Below, in pieces: positions 1 to 8,368 of a DNA stretch of 64,000 bases. The position numbers and the translations under genes were made by a program. The notes under the pieces were generated by a model. The model had not been told where the DNA came from, searched no databases, and worked only from the letters and a program-made list of their open reading frames with translations. Origin of the DNA: an uncultured Bacteroidia bacterium. Its GTDB lineage: Bacteria > Bacteroidota > Bacteroidia > Bacteroidales > UBA932. Where the stretch lies: the NCBI GenBank assembly GCA_902768985.1, contig CACXNA010000004.1, positions 56,424 to 120,423 on the forward strand. The letters run 5' to 3'. The stretch's first letter is position 1. Each line of letters starts with the position of its first letter.

Positions 1-1
1 C

Positions 2-226
2 CTGCTCCCCGCCGACGAGATCTTCCGCTGGGCCACGCGCAACGGCGCCGAATTCTTCGGCATCGACGCCGGTGAGATCGCCAAGGGCAAACAGGCGGAC
101 GCCATCCTCATCGACCTCGGCGCCCCGTCCATGCAGCCCTGCCACAACCTGATTTCAAACTGGGTCTACTCAGCAGACACATCCGTCATCCGCTACCGCT
201 TCTGCGCCGGACGGATCTTGAAATAG
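2..226 (+). CDS. Amidohydrolase, C-terminal fragment (5' end outside window)
   Basis: Only the last 74 residues are in the window. The reading frame is open from base 2 and ends at a TAG. It contains ATRNGAEFFGI, then GEIAKGKQADAILIDL, then a tail ending in CAGRILK. This is the usual C-terminal pattern of metal-dependent amidohydrolases: an alpha-helix with A-x-x-NGA, then a G-x-I-x-x-GK-x-AD turn, then the final small beta-domain. The P-C-H-N-L-I-S-N-W-V-Y stretch resembles the 5-methylthioadenosine/S-adenosylhomocysteine deaminase branch, but the metal ligands lie outside the window, so the substrate is an inference. It ends into a bidirectional terminator shared with the ferredoxin gene. 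Confidence 0.75.
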   Translation: MLPADEIFRWATRNGAEFFGIDAGEIAKGKQADAILIDLGAPSMQPCHNLISNWVYSADTSVIRYRFCAGRILK

Positions 227-227
227 A

Positions 228-263
228 AAAAGGGAGCCCCGCTTGGGACTCCCTTACTTTTTA
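228..263. terminator. Bidirectional intrinsic terminator
   Basis: The hairpin has an 11-position stem (AAGGGAG-c-CCC against GGG-a-CTCCCTT, one c/a mismatch) and a gctt loop. A T-run follows on the + strand and an A-run precedes it, so it can end both the amidohydrolase transcript and the convergent ferredoxin transcript. Confidence 0.75.
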
Positions 264-279
264 AGACACTTGTGCGTGA

Positions 280-453
280 CTACTCGGCCGGAGCGATGGC
301 GCCCATCGGGCAAGCATCGGCGCAGGTACCGCAGTCGATGCAGACGTTCGGGTCGATGGTGTAGACATCACCCTCCTGGATAGCGCCGGAAGGGCATTCA
401 CCCTGGCAAGTACCACATGCCACGCAGGTGTCGGGATTGATCTTGTAAGCCAT
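280..453 (-). CDS. 2x[4Fe-4S] ferredoxin
   Basis: This is a 57-residue ferredoxin-type protein, a soluble low-potential electron carrier. Two classical cluster motifs are visible: C-VA-C-GT-C-QGE-C-P near residues 10-21 and C-ID-C-GT-C-ADA-C-P near residues 38-49. Each has the CxxCxxCxxxCP spacing that lets the last Cys of one motif complete the cluster of the other. The length matches clostridial-type ferredoxins found as free-standing genes in Bacteroidales. A TACTTTTG box on the minus strand (504-511) gives a leader of about 45 nt before the ATG at 453. Partner enzymes, such as pyruvate:ferredoxin oxidoreductase, are not in the window. Confidence 0.93.
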   Translation of the reverse strand: MAYKINPDTCVACGTCQGECPSGAIQEGDVYTIDPNVCIDCGTCADACPMGAIAPAE

Positions 454-503
454 TATCAGTAAAATTTAGTGTGTGTTCGGTCCGTTATTTGCAAAAACCG
501 GGA

Positions 504-511
504 CAAAAGTA
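504..511 (-). promoter_or_regulatory. Putative -7 box of ferredoxin gene
   Basis: Reading the minus strand gives TACTTTTG, a match to the Bacteroidetes -7 consensus TAnnTTTG, about 50 nt upstream of the ferredoxin ATG. No clear -33 TTG is seen. Confidence 0.5.
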
Positions 512-524
512 ATCATTTTTTTCG

Positions 525-532
525 TAAATTTG
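525..532 (+). promoter_or_regulatory. Putative -7 box of DUF1573 gene
   Basis: TAAATTTG lies only five bases before the ATG at 538. The transcript would therefore start at or next to the start codon. This box also argues against the longer reading frame that begins at 469. Confidence 0.55.
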
Positions 533-537
533 CAGAT

Positions 538-897
538 ATGAAAACGCTTTTGACAATCTTGCTTGCTGCCGCGCTTGCAGCACCCATCCAGTTTGACAAA
601 ACTGTACACGACTTTGGCGAGATCAGCACCAAAGCCGGCAAGCAGACCTGCACCTTTACCGTGACCAACGACGCAGACGAGGACCTCTCGATCCTGGCCG
701 TTGTCCCTTCCTGCGGATGCACCGACGTCGTGTGGACGCGCGAAGCCATCGCTCCGGGCGCCAAGGGCGAAATCAAAGCCACCTACTCCAACGACGAAGG
801 TACGGGCACCTTCGACAAGACCCTGACGGTCTACACCTCCGCGCAGAAGAAACCCGTCATCCTGCACCTCAAAGGTTCAGTCAAGAATGCCAAATAA
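538..897 (+). CDS. DUF1573 domain secreted protein
   Basis: This is a 119-residue protein with a short signal peptide (MKTLLTILLAAALAAP) followed by one DUF1573 immunoglobulin-like domain. Family hallmarks are visible: F-D-K-T-V-H-D-F-G-E-I near residues 19-29 (xHDFGxI), then F-T-V-T-N, then V-V-P-S-C-G-C-T-D near residues 61-69, and P-G-x-K-G-E-I. DUF1573 proteins are abundant exported proteins of Bacteroidetes with no established biochemical role. The start at 538 is chosen because the promoter box and signal peptide fit it; an upstream start at 469 would add residues ahead of the signal peptide. The 3' end overlaps parE by 11 bases. Confidence 0.85.
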   Translation: MKTLLTILLAAALAAPIQFDKTVHDFGEISTKAGKQTCTFTVTNDADEDLSILAVVPSCGCTDVVWTREAIAPGAKGEIKATYSNDEGTGTFDKTLTVYTSAQKKPVILHLKGSVKNAK

Positions 898-2791
898 CAG
901 CAACTACACAGACGACAACATACGCACCCTCGAAGGCGTACAGCACGTACGCCTTCGTCCGGGTATGTACATCGGCCGACTCGGCAACGGTAACAACCCG
1001 GGCGACGGCATCTACGTTCTCCTGAAAGAAATCGTGGACAATTCCATCGACGAATTCGCGATGGGATTCGGCAAGGAGATCCGCATCGACATCAACGAAA
1101 ACGAAGTCACCGTGCGCGACTTCGGCCGCGGCATCCCCCTCGATTCCGTGATCAAGGCCGTGAGCATCCTCAACACCGGCGGCAAGTTCGACGACAAGGT
1201 CTTCAAGAAGTCCGTCGGCCTCAACGGCGTCGGCACCAAGGCCGTCAACGCCCTCTCCGAGAGCTTCTACGTCTGCTCCCACCGCGACGGCGAAAGCTCC
1301 TGGGCGCGCTTCGAGCGCGGCGAGCTGAAGGACAGCGGCAAGGAGAAGACCACGGAGAAGAACGGCACGCTCGTCACCTTCACGCCGGACAAGATGATGT
1401 TCGGCGAATACGCCTTCAACATGGACTTCGTGGAGACGATGGTCAAGAACTATTCTTACCTCAAGAAAGGCCTGACCCTCCTCCTCAACGGCACGCCCTA
1501 CAAGTCCGAGAACGGCCTGCTGGACCTCGTGAACGAGAACCTGCTCAGCGACGAGCCGCTCTACCCGCCCATCCACCTGGAGGGCGAGGACATCGAGATC
1601 GTCCTCAGCCACAGCAACGCCTACGGCGAGAACATCTCCTCCTTCGTCAACGGCCAGAACACCCGCGACGGCGGCACGCACCTCGCCGCCTACCGCGAGG
1701 CCATCGCCAAGACCCTGAAGGAATTCTTCAAGAAGAATTATGACCCCACCGACTGCCGCCAGGGCGTCGTGGGCGCCATCAGCATCCAGATCCAGGAGCC
1801 GAACTTCGAAGGCCAGACCAAGACGAAGCTCGGATCCAACTACATGTGGGAGAAGCAGTTCCACGATGAGAGCGGCGCGCTCAAGACCGACATCGGCCCG
1901 ACCATCCGCTCCTACGTGAACGACTTCGTCGCCAAGAACCTGGACAACTACCTGCGCATCCACAAGGAGATCGTCCCCGTGATCGAGGAGAAGATCAAAT
2001 CCTCCCAGAAGGAGCGCGAAGAGATCAGCGGCATCCAGAAGAAGACGCGCGAGCGCAACAAGCGCACCAACGTCTACAACCCCAAGCTGCGCGACTGCCG
2101 CTACCACTACAACGACAAAGTGACCGAGAAGACGCAGGAGAACATCGAAGCCTCCTCCATCTTCATCACGGAGGGCGACTCCGCAAGCGGAACGATCACC
2201 AAGGCGCGCAACGCCAACTACCAGGCGGTCTTCTCGCTGCGCGGCAAGCCGCTCAACTGTTATAAGGAAAAACGCAAGAAGTTTGCGGAGAACGAAGAGC
2301 TGAACCTGCTTATCTCAGCCCTCGGCATCGAGGACGACCTCGAAGGCCTCCGCTACAACAACATCATCGTGGCGACCGATGCCGATGACGACGGCATGCA
2401 CATCCGCCTGCTGATGCTGACCTTCTTTATGAAATACTACCCCGACCTGATCCGGCGCGGCCACGTGTACATCCTCCAGACGCCGCTCTTCCGCGTGCGC
2501 AACAAGAAGGAGAGCCACTACTGCTACAACCAGGAAGAAAAGGAAAAGGCGCTCAAGTCCCTCAAGACCGGCGCCGAAATCACCCGATTCAAAGGTTTGG
2601 GAGAAATCTCTTCTGACGAATTCGTCCACTTCATCGGTCCGGAAATGCGCCTCGACCTCGTCAAGATCGCCGAGGAGGAGTCCATCGCGAACATCATGGC
2701 GTTCTACATGGGTGACAACACCCTCGACCGCCAGAACTTCATCCGCGCCAACCTCCGCTCCGAAGAGGAACTGGAAGACGTCAACATCTAG
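887..2791 (+). CDS. parE: DNA topoisomerase IV subunit B
   Basis: The 634-residue ATPase subunit of topoisomerase IV uses ATP to drive decatenation of daughter chromosomes with ParC. The GHKL ATPase fold is recognised by EIVDNSIDEF (ATP-Mg ligand region), DFGRGIPLD, GGKFDD, and VGLNGVGTKAVNALS. The TOPRIM metal site is EGDSASG (E429) with DADDDGMH (D498 onward). The opening ...VQHVRLRPGMYIGRLG is typical of ParE rather than GyrB, and the length suits ParE from Bacteroidetes. It overlaps the DUF1573 stop and shares four bases with the convergent response regulator gene. parC is not adjacent. Confidence 0.94.
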   Translation: MPNNSNYTDDNIRTLEGVQHVRLRPGMYIGRLGNGNNPGDGIYVLLKEIVDNSIDEFAMGFGKEIRIDINENEVTVRDFGRGIPLDSVIKAVSILNTGGKFDDKVFKKSVGLNGVGTKAVNALSESFYVCSHRDGESSWARFERGELKDSGKEKTTEKNGTLVTFTPDKMMFGEYAFNMDFVETMVKNYSYLKKGLTLLLNGTPYKSENGLLDLVNENLLSDEPLYPPIHLEGEDIEIVLSHSNAYGENISSFVNGQNTRDGGTHLAAYREAIAKTLKEFFKKNYDPTDCRQGVVGAISIQIQEPNFEGQTKTKLGSNYMWEKQFHDESGALKTDIGPTIRSYVNDFVAKNLDNYLRIHKEIVPVIEEKIKSSQKEREEISGIQKKTRERNKRTNVYNPKLRDCRYHYNDKVTEKTQENIEASSIFITEGDSASGTITKARNANYQAVFSLRGKPLNCYKEKRKKFAENEELNLLISALGIEDDLEGLRYNNIIVATDADDDGMHIRLLMLTFFMKYYPDLIRRGHVYILQTPLFRVRNKKESHYCYNQEEKEKALKSLKTGAEITRFKGLGEISSDEFVHFIGPEMRLDLVKIAEEESIANIMAFYMGDNTLDRQNFIRANLRSEEELEDVNI

Positions 2792-3198
2792 CCCTTAGGC
2801 ACAAACTCCAGCTGCGTAAAGACGCTGTTGAGCAGTTTCTCCATGATGATTGGCTTCATGATGAAGTCGTTCGCTCCGAGATCGAATCCCTTCACCACGT
2901 CCTCGTTCGAGTTGAGCGCGGACAGGATGACGATGCGGATATCCGCCGTGGCGGAATCCGCCCGCAGGCGTTTGATAACTTCAAAGCCGTCTATGCCGGG
3001 CATCATCAGATCCAGGAGGATCAAGTCCGGTTTGCGCGAGGCCACGGCGTCCAGCGCTTGCTGGCCGTTGGCGGCCGTACGGATTTCAAATTTGAAACGG
3101 GACAGCATCTTCTGCACCAGCAGCAGGTTCAGCGGAATGTCATCCACTGCCAGGATGTTGTAGTTTGAATAATCGCGGTTCAGATCAAAAGCAGGCAT
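2788..3198 (-). CDS. Single-domain response regulator (CheY-like)
   Basis: This 136-residue protein is one receiver domain with no output domain. The acidic pair is D19-D20 (AVDD), the phosphoacceptor is D63 (LLDLMMPG), the switch Ser is S93 (ILSA) and the conserved Lys is K115 (MKP). It begins 16 bases after the end of the histidine kinase gene on the same strand, so the two are very likely one operon and a cognate phosphorelay pair. Having no DNA-binding domain, it would act by protein contact or pass the phosphate on. The stop overlaps the convergent parE stop. Confidence 0.88.
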   Translation of the reverse strand: MPAFDLNRDYSNYNILAVDDIPLNLLLVQKMLSRFKFEIRTAANGQQALDAVASRKPDLILLDLMMPGIDGFEVIKRLRADSATADIRIVILSALNSNEDVVKGFDLGANDFIMKPIIMEKLLNSVFTQLEFVPKG

Positions 3199-3214
3199 GA
3201 TCTATAGTTAGTTA

Positions 3215-5203
3215 TTAGTTAGTTGATGGTGTATTGTCTTCTAGCTGCGGCGGCTCGACGGGCACCTCGAAAACGAAGCGCGCGCCTCCGGCCGTATATG
3301 TGGTATCCAGGTAAACCGAGGCGCCCATGCGCCCGGCGATGTCGCGGCAAATGCTCAGGCCCAGGCCCGTCCCCTGGACGAAATCGTTCAACTTCGTAAA
3401 GCGTTCGAAGATGTGCTCAGCCTGGTCGGCGGGAACGCCGGGGCCCGTGTCCGTCACGAAGTAGGACACGTAGCCGGGGCGGCTCGTCAGCGAGCTGGAC
3501 AGGCGGATCTCCCCTTCCTTCGTATGCTTGCAGGAATTGGTCAGCAGGTTGATGAGGATCTGCTGCACGCGGCGCGGGTCCGTCTGGAACGTGAACGGTT
3601 CCTCCGACTCCGGCGCGTAGTACATCTTCACGCCCGGCTGCAGGCGGTGCTCCGCGCTGCGGATCGCAGCCTGCGCGATGAAGTTCATCTCCCCTTCCTC
3701 GTAGGTGATCCGGTACTTGCCGGCATCCATCGCGGAAGCGTTGAGGATGTCGTCCAGCAACATCGTCAACATCTTGGTATTGTTGATGATATGATCGGAG
3801 AATTCCGCCTTCTCCTCCTCCGGGAAGGATCCGTCCGGTAGCGCGAGCAGCTGTGAGAAGCCCACGATGGCATTCAGCGGTGTTCGCACTTCATGGCTCA
3901 TATTCTGTACAAACCGGGTCTTGGCCGCATTGGCCAGCTCCACCTGTTCGTTCGCTTCCTTCAGCTCCCGGATTCGTTCTTCGTCCATCTCCCGCGCCTT
4001 GCGCAGGTTGCGGTTGTGCACCCAGAAGAAGCCGGACGAGACGAGCAGGATCACCATGACCAGGAACTCCACCAGGCGCGTAGCCATCAGCACCTCTTGG
4101 TTCTTCTCGGTCAGCTGCCGGTTCAGCGAGTAATTCTGATAGCGCCCGGAAGCCTCCTCGAGACGCATGTTGTTGACCCTGGACAACATGTATTGCATCT
4201 CCTCATAGCGCTTGCGCATCATCGTGAGGGAAATGTCATACTGCCCCCACTGCGCGGCCAGGCGACCCAGGAACAGCTGCTGGCGGGGCAGCGCCAGCGT
4301 GTCCATCAGCGCCTGCGACGGCCGCGCGTTGTGCACCACCGCGTCCACGCACGCGAAGAACTCCTCGCCCGTGCGGAAGAAAGAGCGGAAAGCCGAATCG
4401 TTCAGGCAGTAGTCCCGCTTGCGTTCGTATTCGGCCACATCCTTGTCGAACGCGGCAATCTGGGCCTGGTAGTACGAGCAGCGGAGCGTGTCCAGGTGCG
4501 CCTGGGCGGCCTCCGCCGCCTTGTTGTAGAACAGGCGGCTCGAATCCTCGGAGAAGTCGTACGTGTCCGCCAGGTCGCAGTACGTACGCGTGACGGGCTG
4601 CCGCCGGACATCCGGGTCCTTCGACTCCGCATACAGGTCCAGCGCCTGCAGGAGGTAAAACCGCGTATTCACGATATCCCCCTGCTGCATGTACATCTGG
4701 GCCAGGAAACGGAGGGCCTGCCACTCGCCGTAGTCGTTGTTCTCCTGCTCGGACTCCTTCAGCATCTCGTCCAGCAGGTCGAACGCCGCCGTAATCTGCC
4801 GCGAGTCGAAGTAGTAATTCTGCGCCAGGTCGTAGGAGTAGTAGTAATACTGGGTGTATCCCATTTCGCGGGCCACTTCCCGCAGTTTGTCAAACGCCTC
4901 GTCCACCTGCCGGTTCATCTGGAGACGCTGCTCCATGGGAACGTTTACGCCCACCCGGCAAATCCGCCGGAGGGCAAAGACATAGTAGAGCGTTTGGGCC
5001 TTGGTGTCGCCCCGCTCGATCGCCGTCGCCAGCAGGTCGGCGTTGATCTCGTCGAAATCCTCGGCCGCCGGATCATCCACTACCGCCTCCACCCGCTGCA
5101 GGATCGCATAGCAGACGTCGTCGATTTCGTAGGGATTATTCTGCGCGGCGGACGGCCAGACGGCCGCCAGCAGACACAGGCATGCGAGGACAAAACGTTT
5201 CAT
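3215..5203 (-). CDS. Membrane sensor histidine kinase with TPR-like sensor region
   Basis: This 662-residue kinase has a signal peptide ([21 protein letters not shown]) and a long exported region rich in helical repeats resembling TPRs (about residues 25-345). A coiled segment follows, then one membrane helix near 376-394 and another coiled segment. The HisKA box is [16 protein letters not shown] with His437. The HATPase domain has an N box ([13 protein letters not shown]), a G1 box (VTDTGPGVP) and a G2 box (GTGLGLSI). It should phosphorylate the neighbouring single-domain regulator. The start is the ATG at 5203; a TTG at 5212 is rejected because it lies inside the TATCTTTG promoter box. The signal it senses cannot be read from sequence. 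Confidence 0.88.
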   Translation of the reverse strand: MKRFVLACLCLLAAVWPSAAQNNPYEIDDVCYAILQRVEAVVDDPAAEDFDEINADLLATAIERGDTKAQTLYYVFALRRICRVGVNVPMEQRLQMNRQVDEAFDKLREVAREMGYTQYYYYSYDLAQNYYFDSRQITAAFDLLDEMLKESEQENNDYGEWQALRFLAQMYMQQGDIVNTRFYLLQALDLYAESKDPDVRRQPVTRTYCDLADTYDFSEDSSRLFYNKAAEAAQAHLDTLRCSYYQAQIAAFDKDVAEYERKRDYCLNDSAFRSFFRTGEEFFACVDAVVHNARPSQALMDTLALPRQQLFLGRLAAQWGQYDISLTMMRKRYEEMQYMLSRVNNMRLEEASGRYQNYSLNRQLTEKNQEVLMATRLVEFLVMVILLVSSGFFWVHNRNLRKAREMDEERIRELKEANEQVELANAAKTRFVQNMSHEVRTPLNAIVGFSQLLALPDGSFPEEEKAEFSDHIINNTKMLTMLLDDILNASAMDAGKYRITYEEGEMNFIAQAAIRSAEHRLQPGVKMYYAPESEEPFTFQTDPRRVQQILINLLTNSCKHTKEGEIRLSSSLTSRPGYVSYFVTDTGPGVPADQAEHIFERFTKLNDFVQGTGLGLSICRDIAGRMGASVYLDTTYTAGGARFVFEVPVEPPQLEDNTPSTN

Positions 5204-5209
5204 GTTGGT

Positions 5210-5217
5210 CAAAGATA
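5210..5217 (-). promoter_or_regulatory. -7 promoter box of the kinase/regulator operon
   Basis: The minus strand reads TATCTTTG, a strong TAnnTTTG match, ending six bases before the ATG at 5203. The transcript is therefore expected to be leaderless or nearly so. Confidence 0.65.
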
Positions 5218-5291
5218 GAAATTTTTTGATATAATCAAAATGATTGTCTCCGGCAGCAAAACAAATAGAACGATTTGTTGAAGAAATTCCC

Positions 5292-5299
5292 TACCTTTG
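5292..5299 (+). promoter_or_regulatory. -7 promoter box of AraC-type gene
   Basis: TACCTTTG matches TAnnTTTG and lies 19 bases before the ATG at 5319. Its position inside the longer open frame (from 5244) supports the shorter protein. Confidence 0.6.
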
Positions 5300-5318
5300 T
5301 CCAGAAAGAAACCCTGCC

Positions 5319-5657
5319 ATGCCACGCCGCCTCAACGCCGATTTCGAACAGCTCGTCATCGAGCAACGCGCCTATCTGGAGCCGCATCCCACGGTGACGG
5401 AAGTGGCCCGGCGACTGCGGACCAACAAGACGTATATCTCCCGACTGGTCAACGAAGTATACGGCATGTCCTTCTCCGACCTGGTCCATTCGCTCCGCGC
5501 CCGCTACGCCCGGCAGTACCTGGCCGAACACCCCGGCGCCCGCCAGGAGGAGGTCGCCGCAGCCTGCGGCTATGCGAGCGTCTACAGCTTCAACCGTTCT
5601 TTCAAAAAGGCCACGGACCTCACGCCCCGCGAAGCAAAGATGCGGAACGCTTTGTAA
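5319..5657 (+). CDS. Small AraC/XylS-type DNA-binding protein
   Basis: This 112-residue protein is essentially only the double helix-turn-helix domain of AraC regulators. The first HTH is around PTVTEVARRLRTNKTYISRLVNE. The second is around ARQEEVAAACGYASVYSFNRSFKKATDLTPREAK, which carries the family signature (A..CGY.S...F.R.FKK..G.TP). No sensor or receiver domain is attached. In Bacteroidetes such stand-alone domains resemble the output half of hybrid two-component systems, and this one lies divergent from a histidine kinase gene with no output protein of its own, so a functional link is possible but unproven. The ATG at 5319 is chosen because of the TACCTTTG promoter. Confidence 0.8.
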   Translation: MPRRLNADFEQLVIEQRAYLEPHPTVTEVARRLRTNKTYISRLVNEVYGMSFSDLVHSLRARYARQYLAEHPGARQEEVAAACGYASVYSFNRSFKKATDLTPREAKMRNAL

Positions 5658-5673
5658 TTCCGAAAATTATTCC

Positions 5674-5681
5674 TATCTTTG
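5674..5681 (+). promoter_or_regulatory. Promoter of the rpsF-rpsR-rplI operon
   Basis: TATCTTTG is a good -7 box, with a TTG at 5652-5654 about 19 bases upstream as the -33 element. The leader to rpsF is about 45 nt, long enough for ribosomal protein autoregulation, but no S6:S18 motif was confirmed. Confidence 0.7.
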
Positions 5682-5728
5682 CAGCCCCTTTTTTAGAGGG
5701 ACTGTGTATTTATTTAATTATTAACAAA

Positions 5729-6142
5729 ATGATCAAACAGTACGAAACCGTTTTCATTGCAACTCCCGTTTTGTCTGACACCCAGATGAAGGAAGCGGTT
5801 GCCAAGTACACCCAGCTGATCCGTGACAACGGCGGCGAGATCGTGTACGAAGAGGACTGGGGTCTCAAGCAGCTCGCTTACCCCATCCAGCACAAGACGT
5901 CAGGATTCTATTACCTGATCGAGTTCAAGGCTGACCCGCAGTTCGTGGGCACCCTCGAGACCCAGTATCACCGTGACGAGCGCATCCTCCGCTACCTCAC
6001 CGTAGCCTTGGACAAGAACGCCGTCGCTTACGCCGAGCACCGCCGCCAGACGCGCGCCGCCAAGGCCGCTGCCGCCGCCGCTGCTCCTCAGCAGGAAGAG
6101 GCCCCCAAGGCCGAGGCCGAAGAGATTGAAACCGAAGAATAA
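5729..6142 (+). CDS. rpsF: 30S ribosomal protein S6
   Basis: This 137-residue S6 protein of the small-subunit platform pairs with S18. It begins MIKQYETVFIATPVLSDTQ and contains GGEIVYEEDWGLKQLAYPIQHKTSGFYY, the family's central strand and helix region. The C-terminal third is an Ala/Glu-rich low-complexity tail (AAKAAAAAAAPQQEEAPKA), which makes it longer than the roughly 100-residue core; acidic or Ala-rich S6 tails are common. It is first in the conserved rpsF-rpsR-rplI operon, with 15 bases before rpsR. Confidence 0.96.
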   Translation: MIKQYETVFIATPVLSDTQMKEAVAKYTQLIRDNGGEIVYEEDWGLKQLAYPIQHKTSGFYYLIEFKADPQFVGTLETQYHRDERILRYLTVALDKNAVAYAEHRRQTRAAKAAAAAAAPQQEEAPKAEAEEIETEE

Positions 6143-6157
6143 TCAGGAGGAATCATT

Positions 6158-6424
6158 ATGGCAAACAACAACGAAATCCGTTATCTGAACCCTCCTACCG
6201 TAGAGGTTCGCAAGAAGAAATACTGCCGCTTCAAGAAGGCGGGCATCAAGTATGTCGACTACAAGGACGCCGAGTTCCTCAAGAAGTTCCTCAATGAGCA
6301 GGGTAAGATCCTTCCCCGCCGCATCACGGGTACTTCCCTCAAGTTCCAGCGCAAGGTTGCGCAGGCCGTCAAGCGCGCCCGCTCCCTCGCCCTTCTCCCG
6401 TATGTCACCGACCTCCTCAAATAA
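6158..6424 (+). CDS. rpsR: 30S ribosomal protein S18
   Basis: This 88-residue S18 protein is the partner of S6 in the 30S platform. Recognisable core: [62 protein letters not shown]. The length and the position between rpsF and rplI are canonical. It starts 15 bases after rpsF, with AGGAGG-like sequence ahead of the ATG, one of the few clear ribosome binding sites in the window. Confidence 0.97.
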   Translation: MANNNEIRYLNPPTVEVRKKKYCRFKKAGIKYVDYKDAEFLKKFLNEQGKILPRRITGTSLKFQRKVAQAVKRARSLALLPYVTDLLK

Positions 6425-6434
6425 TTGAAGCGTT

Positions 6435-6887
6435 ATGAAGATCATTCTCAAGAAAGAAGTTGCCAATCTCGGCGAGGCCGGAGATGTGGTAGAAGTCAAG
6501 ACCGGTTACGCGCTCAATTATCTCGTCCCGCAGGGCTACGCCTCCGTCGGCACCCCGTCCGCGCTCAAGCAGCACGCCGAGACCCTTCGCCAGCGCGCCC
6601 ACAAGGAAGCCAAGCTGGTTGCTGACGCCCAGGCCCTCGCCGCCAAGATCGAGGCCGTGGAAGTGAAGCTGACCGCCAAGGTCGGCGAGAGCGGCAAGCT
6701 CTATGGCGCCGTGACCGCCGCCCAGGTGGCCGAGGCCCTCGCCGCCGCCGGCGTCGAGGTCGACAAGAAGAACGTCACCGTTCCTGAGATCAAGGAAGTC
6801 GGTGAGTTCGAAGGCAAGGTGAAGTGCTACAAGGGCGTCTTCGCCAAGATCAAGGTCCTCGTGGAGGCCGAAGCCGCTGCCGAATAA
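6435..6887 (+). CDS. rplI: 50S ribosomal protein L9
   Basis: This 150-residue L9 protein has the N-terminal rRNA-binding domain (MKIILKKEVANLGEAGDVVEVKTGYALNYLVPQGYA), the long connecting helix (residues about 40-75) and the C-terminal domain with KVGESGKLYGAVTAAQVAEAL. Length and order are typical. It is last in the operon and followed by a strong terminator at 6912. Confidence 0.97.
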   Translation: MKIILKKEVANLGEAGDVVEVKTGYALNYLVPQGYASVGTPSALKQHAETLRQRAHKEAKLVADAQALAAKIEAVEVKLTAKVGESGKLYGAVTAAQVAEALAAAGVEVDKKNVTVPEIKEVGEFEGKVKCYKGVFAKIKVLVEAEAAAE

Positions 6888-6911
6888 TCCTTTTTGGATA
6901 CAAATACTGAG

Positions 6912-6944
6912 AAAAACAGGCCATTTCGGCCTGTTTTTCTTGTT
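6912..6944 (+). terminator. Intrinsic terminator after rplI
   Basis: AAAAACAGGCC pairs with GGCCTGTTTTT (11-bp perfect stem, loop ATTTC), with the T-run included in and following the stem. Confidence 0.9.
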
Positions 6945-6983
6945 TTTTGCTCAATATATGCGCTAATCTGACGAAATATTAGC

Positions 6984-6991
6984 TATATTTG
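6984..6991 (+). promoter_or_regulatory. Promoter of the polysaccharide locus
   Basis: TATATTTG, a perfect match to the Bacteroidetes -7 box, lies 24 bases before the ATG of the initiating sugar transferase. A TTG reading at 6989 is part of this box and is not a start codon. No invertible repeats, as around phase-variable capsule promoters, are seen. Confidence 0.7.
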
Positions 6992-7015
6992 TTGAACCAC
7001 ATTAAGACGAACACT

Positions 7016-8356
7016 ATGCCAAACGGGCAAAAACAGACTTTAAAGACGAGACTCGCTCCCGTTTTTCAGGACACGTTTCTATCGTGCCTCGGGTCTTTCT
7101 TCGCCTTCCTGATGGTCCGTTGGCTGTCCAACCCGATCTACGGATTCACCCGCCACTTCCTTATTTATGTCGGTACGGCGCTGCTCGGTACCGTGGTGGG
7201 CCTGCTGGTCTCGGGCACGATCCGTACCGCCCGCACCGGCGAATACCGTTTCTCCGTAGACCGCCTCTTCCTGACCGTCCTGATCAAGGATATCATCCTG
7301 CTCATCCTGATGCTGATCGACAAGGGAGGCTTTTCGCAACCCTCGCTCGTCGTGCTGGCCCTCATCTCCGATACCCTTTTCTCTTCCATGCTGATCTTCT
7401 TCATCCGCACCTCGATCAACCGCATGCAGGAAGAAGCCTTGGAGATGAAGGAGTTGTCCTTCCGGCCCAACACGCTGGTCTACGGCGACGATGAGAACGC
7501 CGCGCTCTTTGCCGAAAGCGCCAAGCAGAGCGGCCGCTACAACATCCTGGGCCTGTTGACCCGCAACCCGGAAATGGATAAGAAGGTCCTCCGCGGCTTC
7601 CTTATATATTATGTAGCGAATGACGAAGCCCTGGCCACCCTCCAGTGGCGCCTGGGCGGCGTCGACTGTATCCTCATCCCGAAGGGAGGAGACGGCAACG
7701 GCCCCGACGCCGACAGCGGCGGTGGCGGCGGGAGCGGCAACATTCCCAAAAGCAGCAAAATGAGCCCCTTCGAGCGCTTCGCCAAGCGAAGTTTCGACAT
7801 CGTGCTGTCCGGGATCCTGATCATCATCTTCTCCCCTTTGATTATCATCTGTGCGCTGGCCGTCTTCATCGAGGACGGCAGTCCCGTTATCTATTCCCAG
7901 GAGCGAATCGGCCTGGGCGGGCATCCGTTCCGCATCCTCAAGTTCCGCTCCATGCGGCGGGATGCCGAAGCCATGGGCATCCCGCGCCTCTACACCGGCG
8001 ACAACGACCCGCGCCTGACCCGCGTAGGCAAATTCCTGCGCCAGCATCACCTTGACGAGCTTCCACAGCTCTGGAACGTCTTCCGGGGGGACATGTCCTT
8101 CATCGGATACCGTCCGGAGCGGCAATTCTACATAGACCGTATCATGGAGCGCAATCCACGATACCGGTACCTCTATCAGATCCGTCCCGGGGTCACGAGC
8201 TACGCGACCCTCTACAACGGATATACCGACACCCTGGAGAAAATGCTGACCCGCCTCGATCTCGACCTCTACTACCTGCGCAACCACTCCGTGTGGTTTG
8301 ATTTCCGGGTACTGGGGCTGACCTTCCTGAGCATCATCAGCGGCAAGAAATTCTAA
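7016..8356 (+). CDS. Polyprenyl-phosphate sugar-1-phosphate transferase (capsule initiation)
   Basis: This 446-residue initiating enzyme transfers a hexose-1-phosphate to undecaprenyl phosphate at the inner membrane. The N-terminal half has about four membrane helices and a Rossmann-like segment. A Gly/Asp/Ser linker follows near residues 225-245 (GGDGNGPDADSGGGGGSG). The catalytic domain then runs KRSFDIVLSGILIIIFSPLI (membrane re-entrant helix), YSQERIGLGGHPFRILKFRSMRRDAE, DPRLTRVGKFLRQHHLDELPQLWNVFRGDMSFIGYRPER and RPGVTSYATL. These are the WcaJ/WbaP family motifs. It opens the locus and is followed 12 bases later by the UpxY-type gene. The sugar specificity is not evident. Confidence 0.9.
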   Translation: MPNGQKQTLKTRLAPVFQDTFLSCLGSFFAFLMVRWLSNPIYGFTRHFLIYVGTALLGTVVGLLVSGTIRTARTGEYRFSVDRLFLTVLIKDIILLILMLIDKGGFSQPSLVVLALISDTLFSSMLIFFIRTSINRMQEEALEMKELSFRPNTLVYGDDENAALFAESAKQSGRYNILGLLTRNPEMDKKVLRGFLIYYVANDEALATLQWRLGGVDCILIPKGGDGNGPDADSGGGGGSGNIPKSSKMSPFERFAKRSFDIVLSGILIIIFSPLIIICALAVFIEDGSPVIYSQERIGLGGHPFRILKFRSMRRDAEAMGIPRLYTGDNDPRLTRVGKFLRQHHLDELPQLWNVFRGDMSFIGYRPERQFYIDRIMERNPRYRYLYQIRPGVTSYATLYNGYTDTLEKMLTRLDLDLYYLRNHSVWFDFRVLGLTFLSIISGKKF

Positions 8357-8368
8357 TCCCCGACGACG

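Noticed and set aside
881-2107. Open frame of 408 codons antisense to parE
   Set aside because: parE is certain on the + strand. The antisense product is Val/Ala/Leu-rich without motifs.
6984-7015. TTG start at 6989 for the sugar transferase
   Set aside because: The TTG is part of the TATATTTG promoter box. The ATG at 7016 fits the family start.
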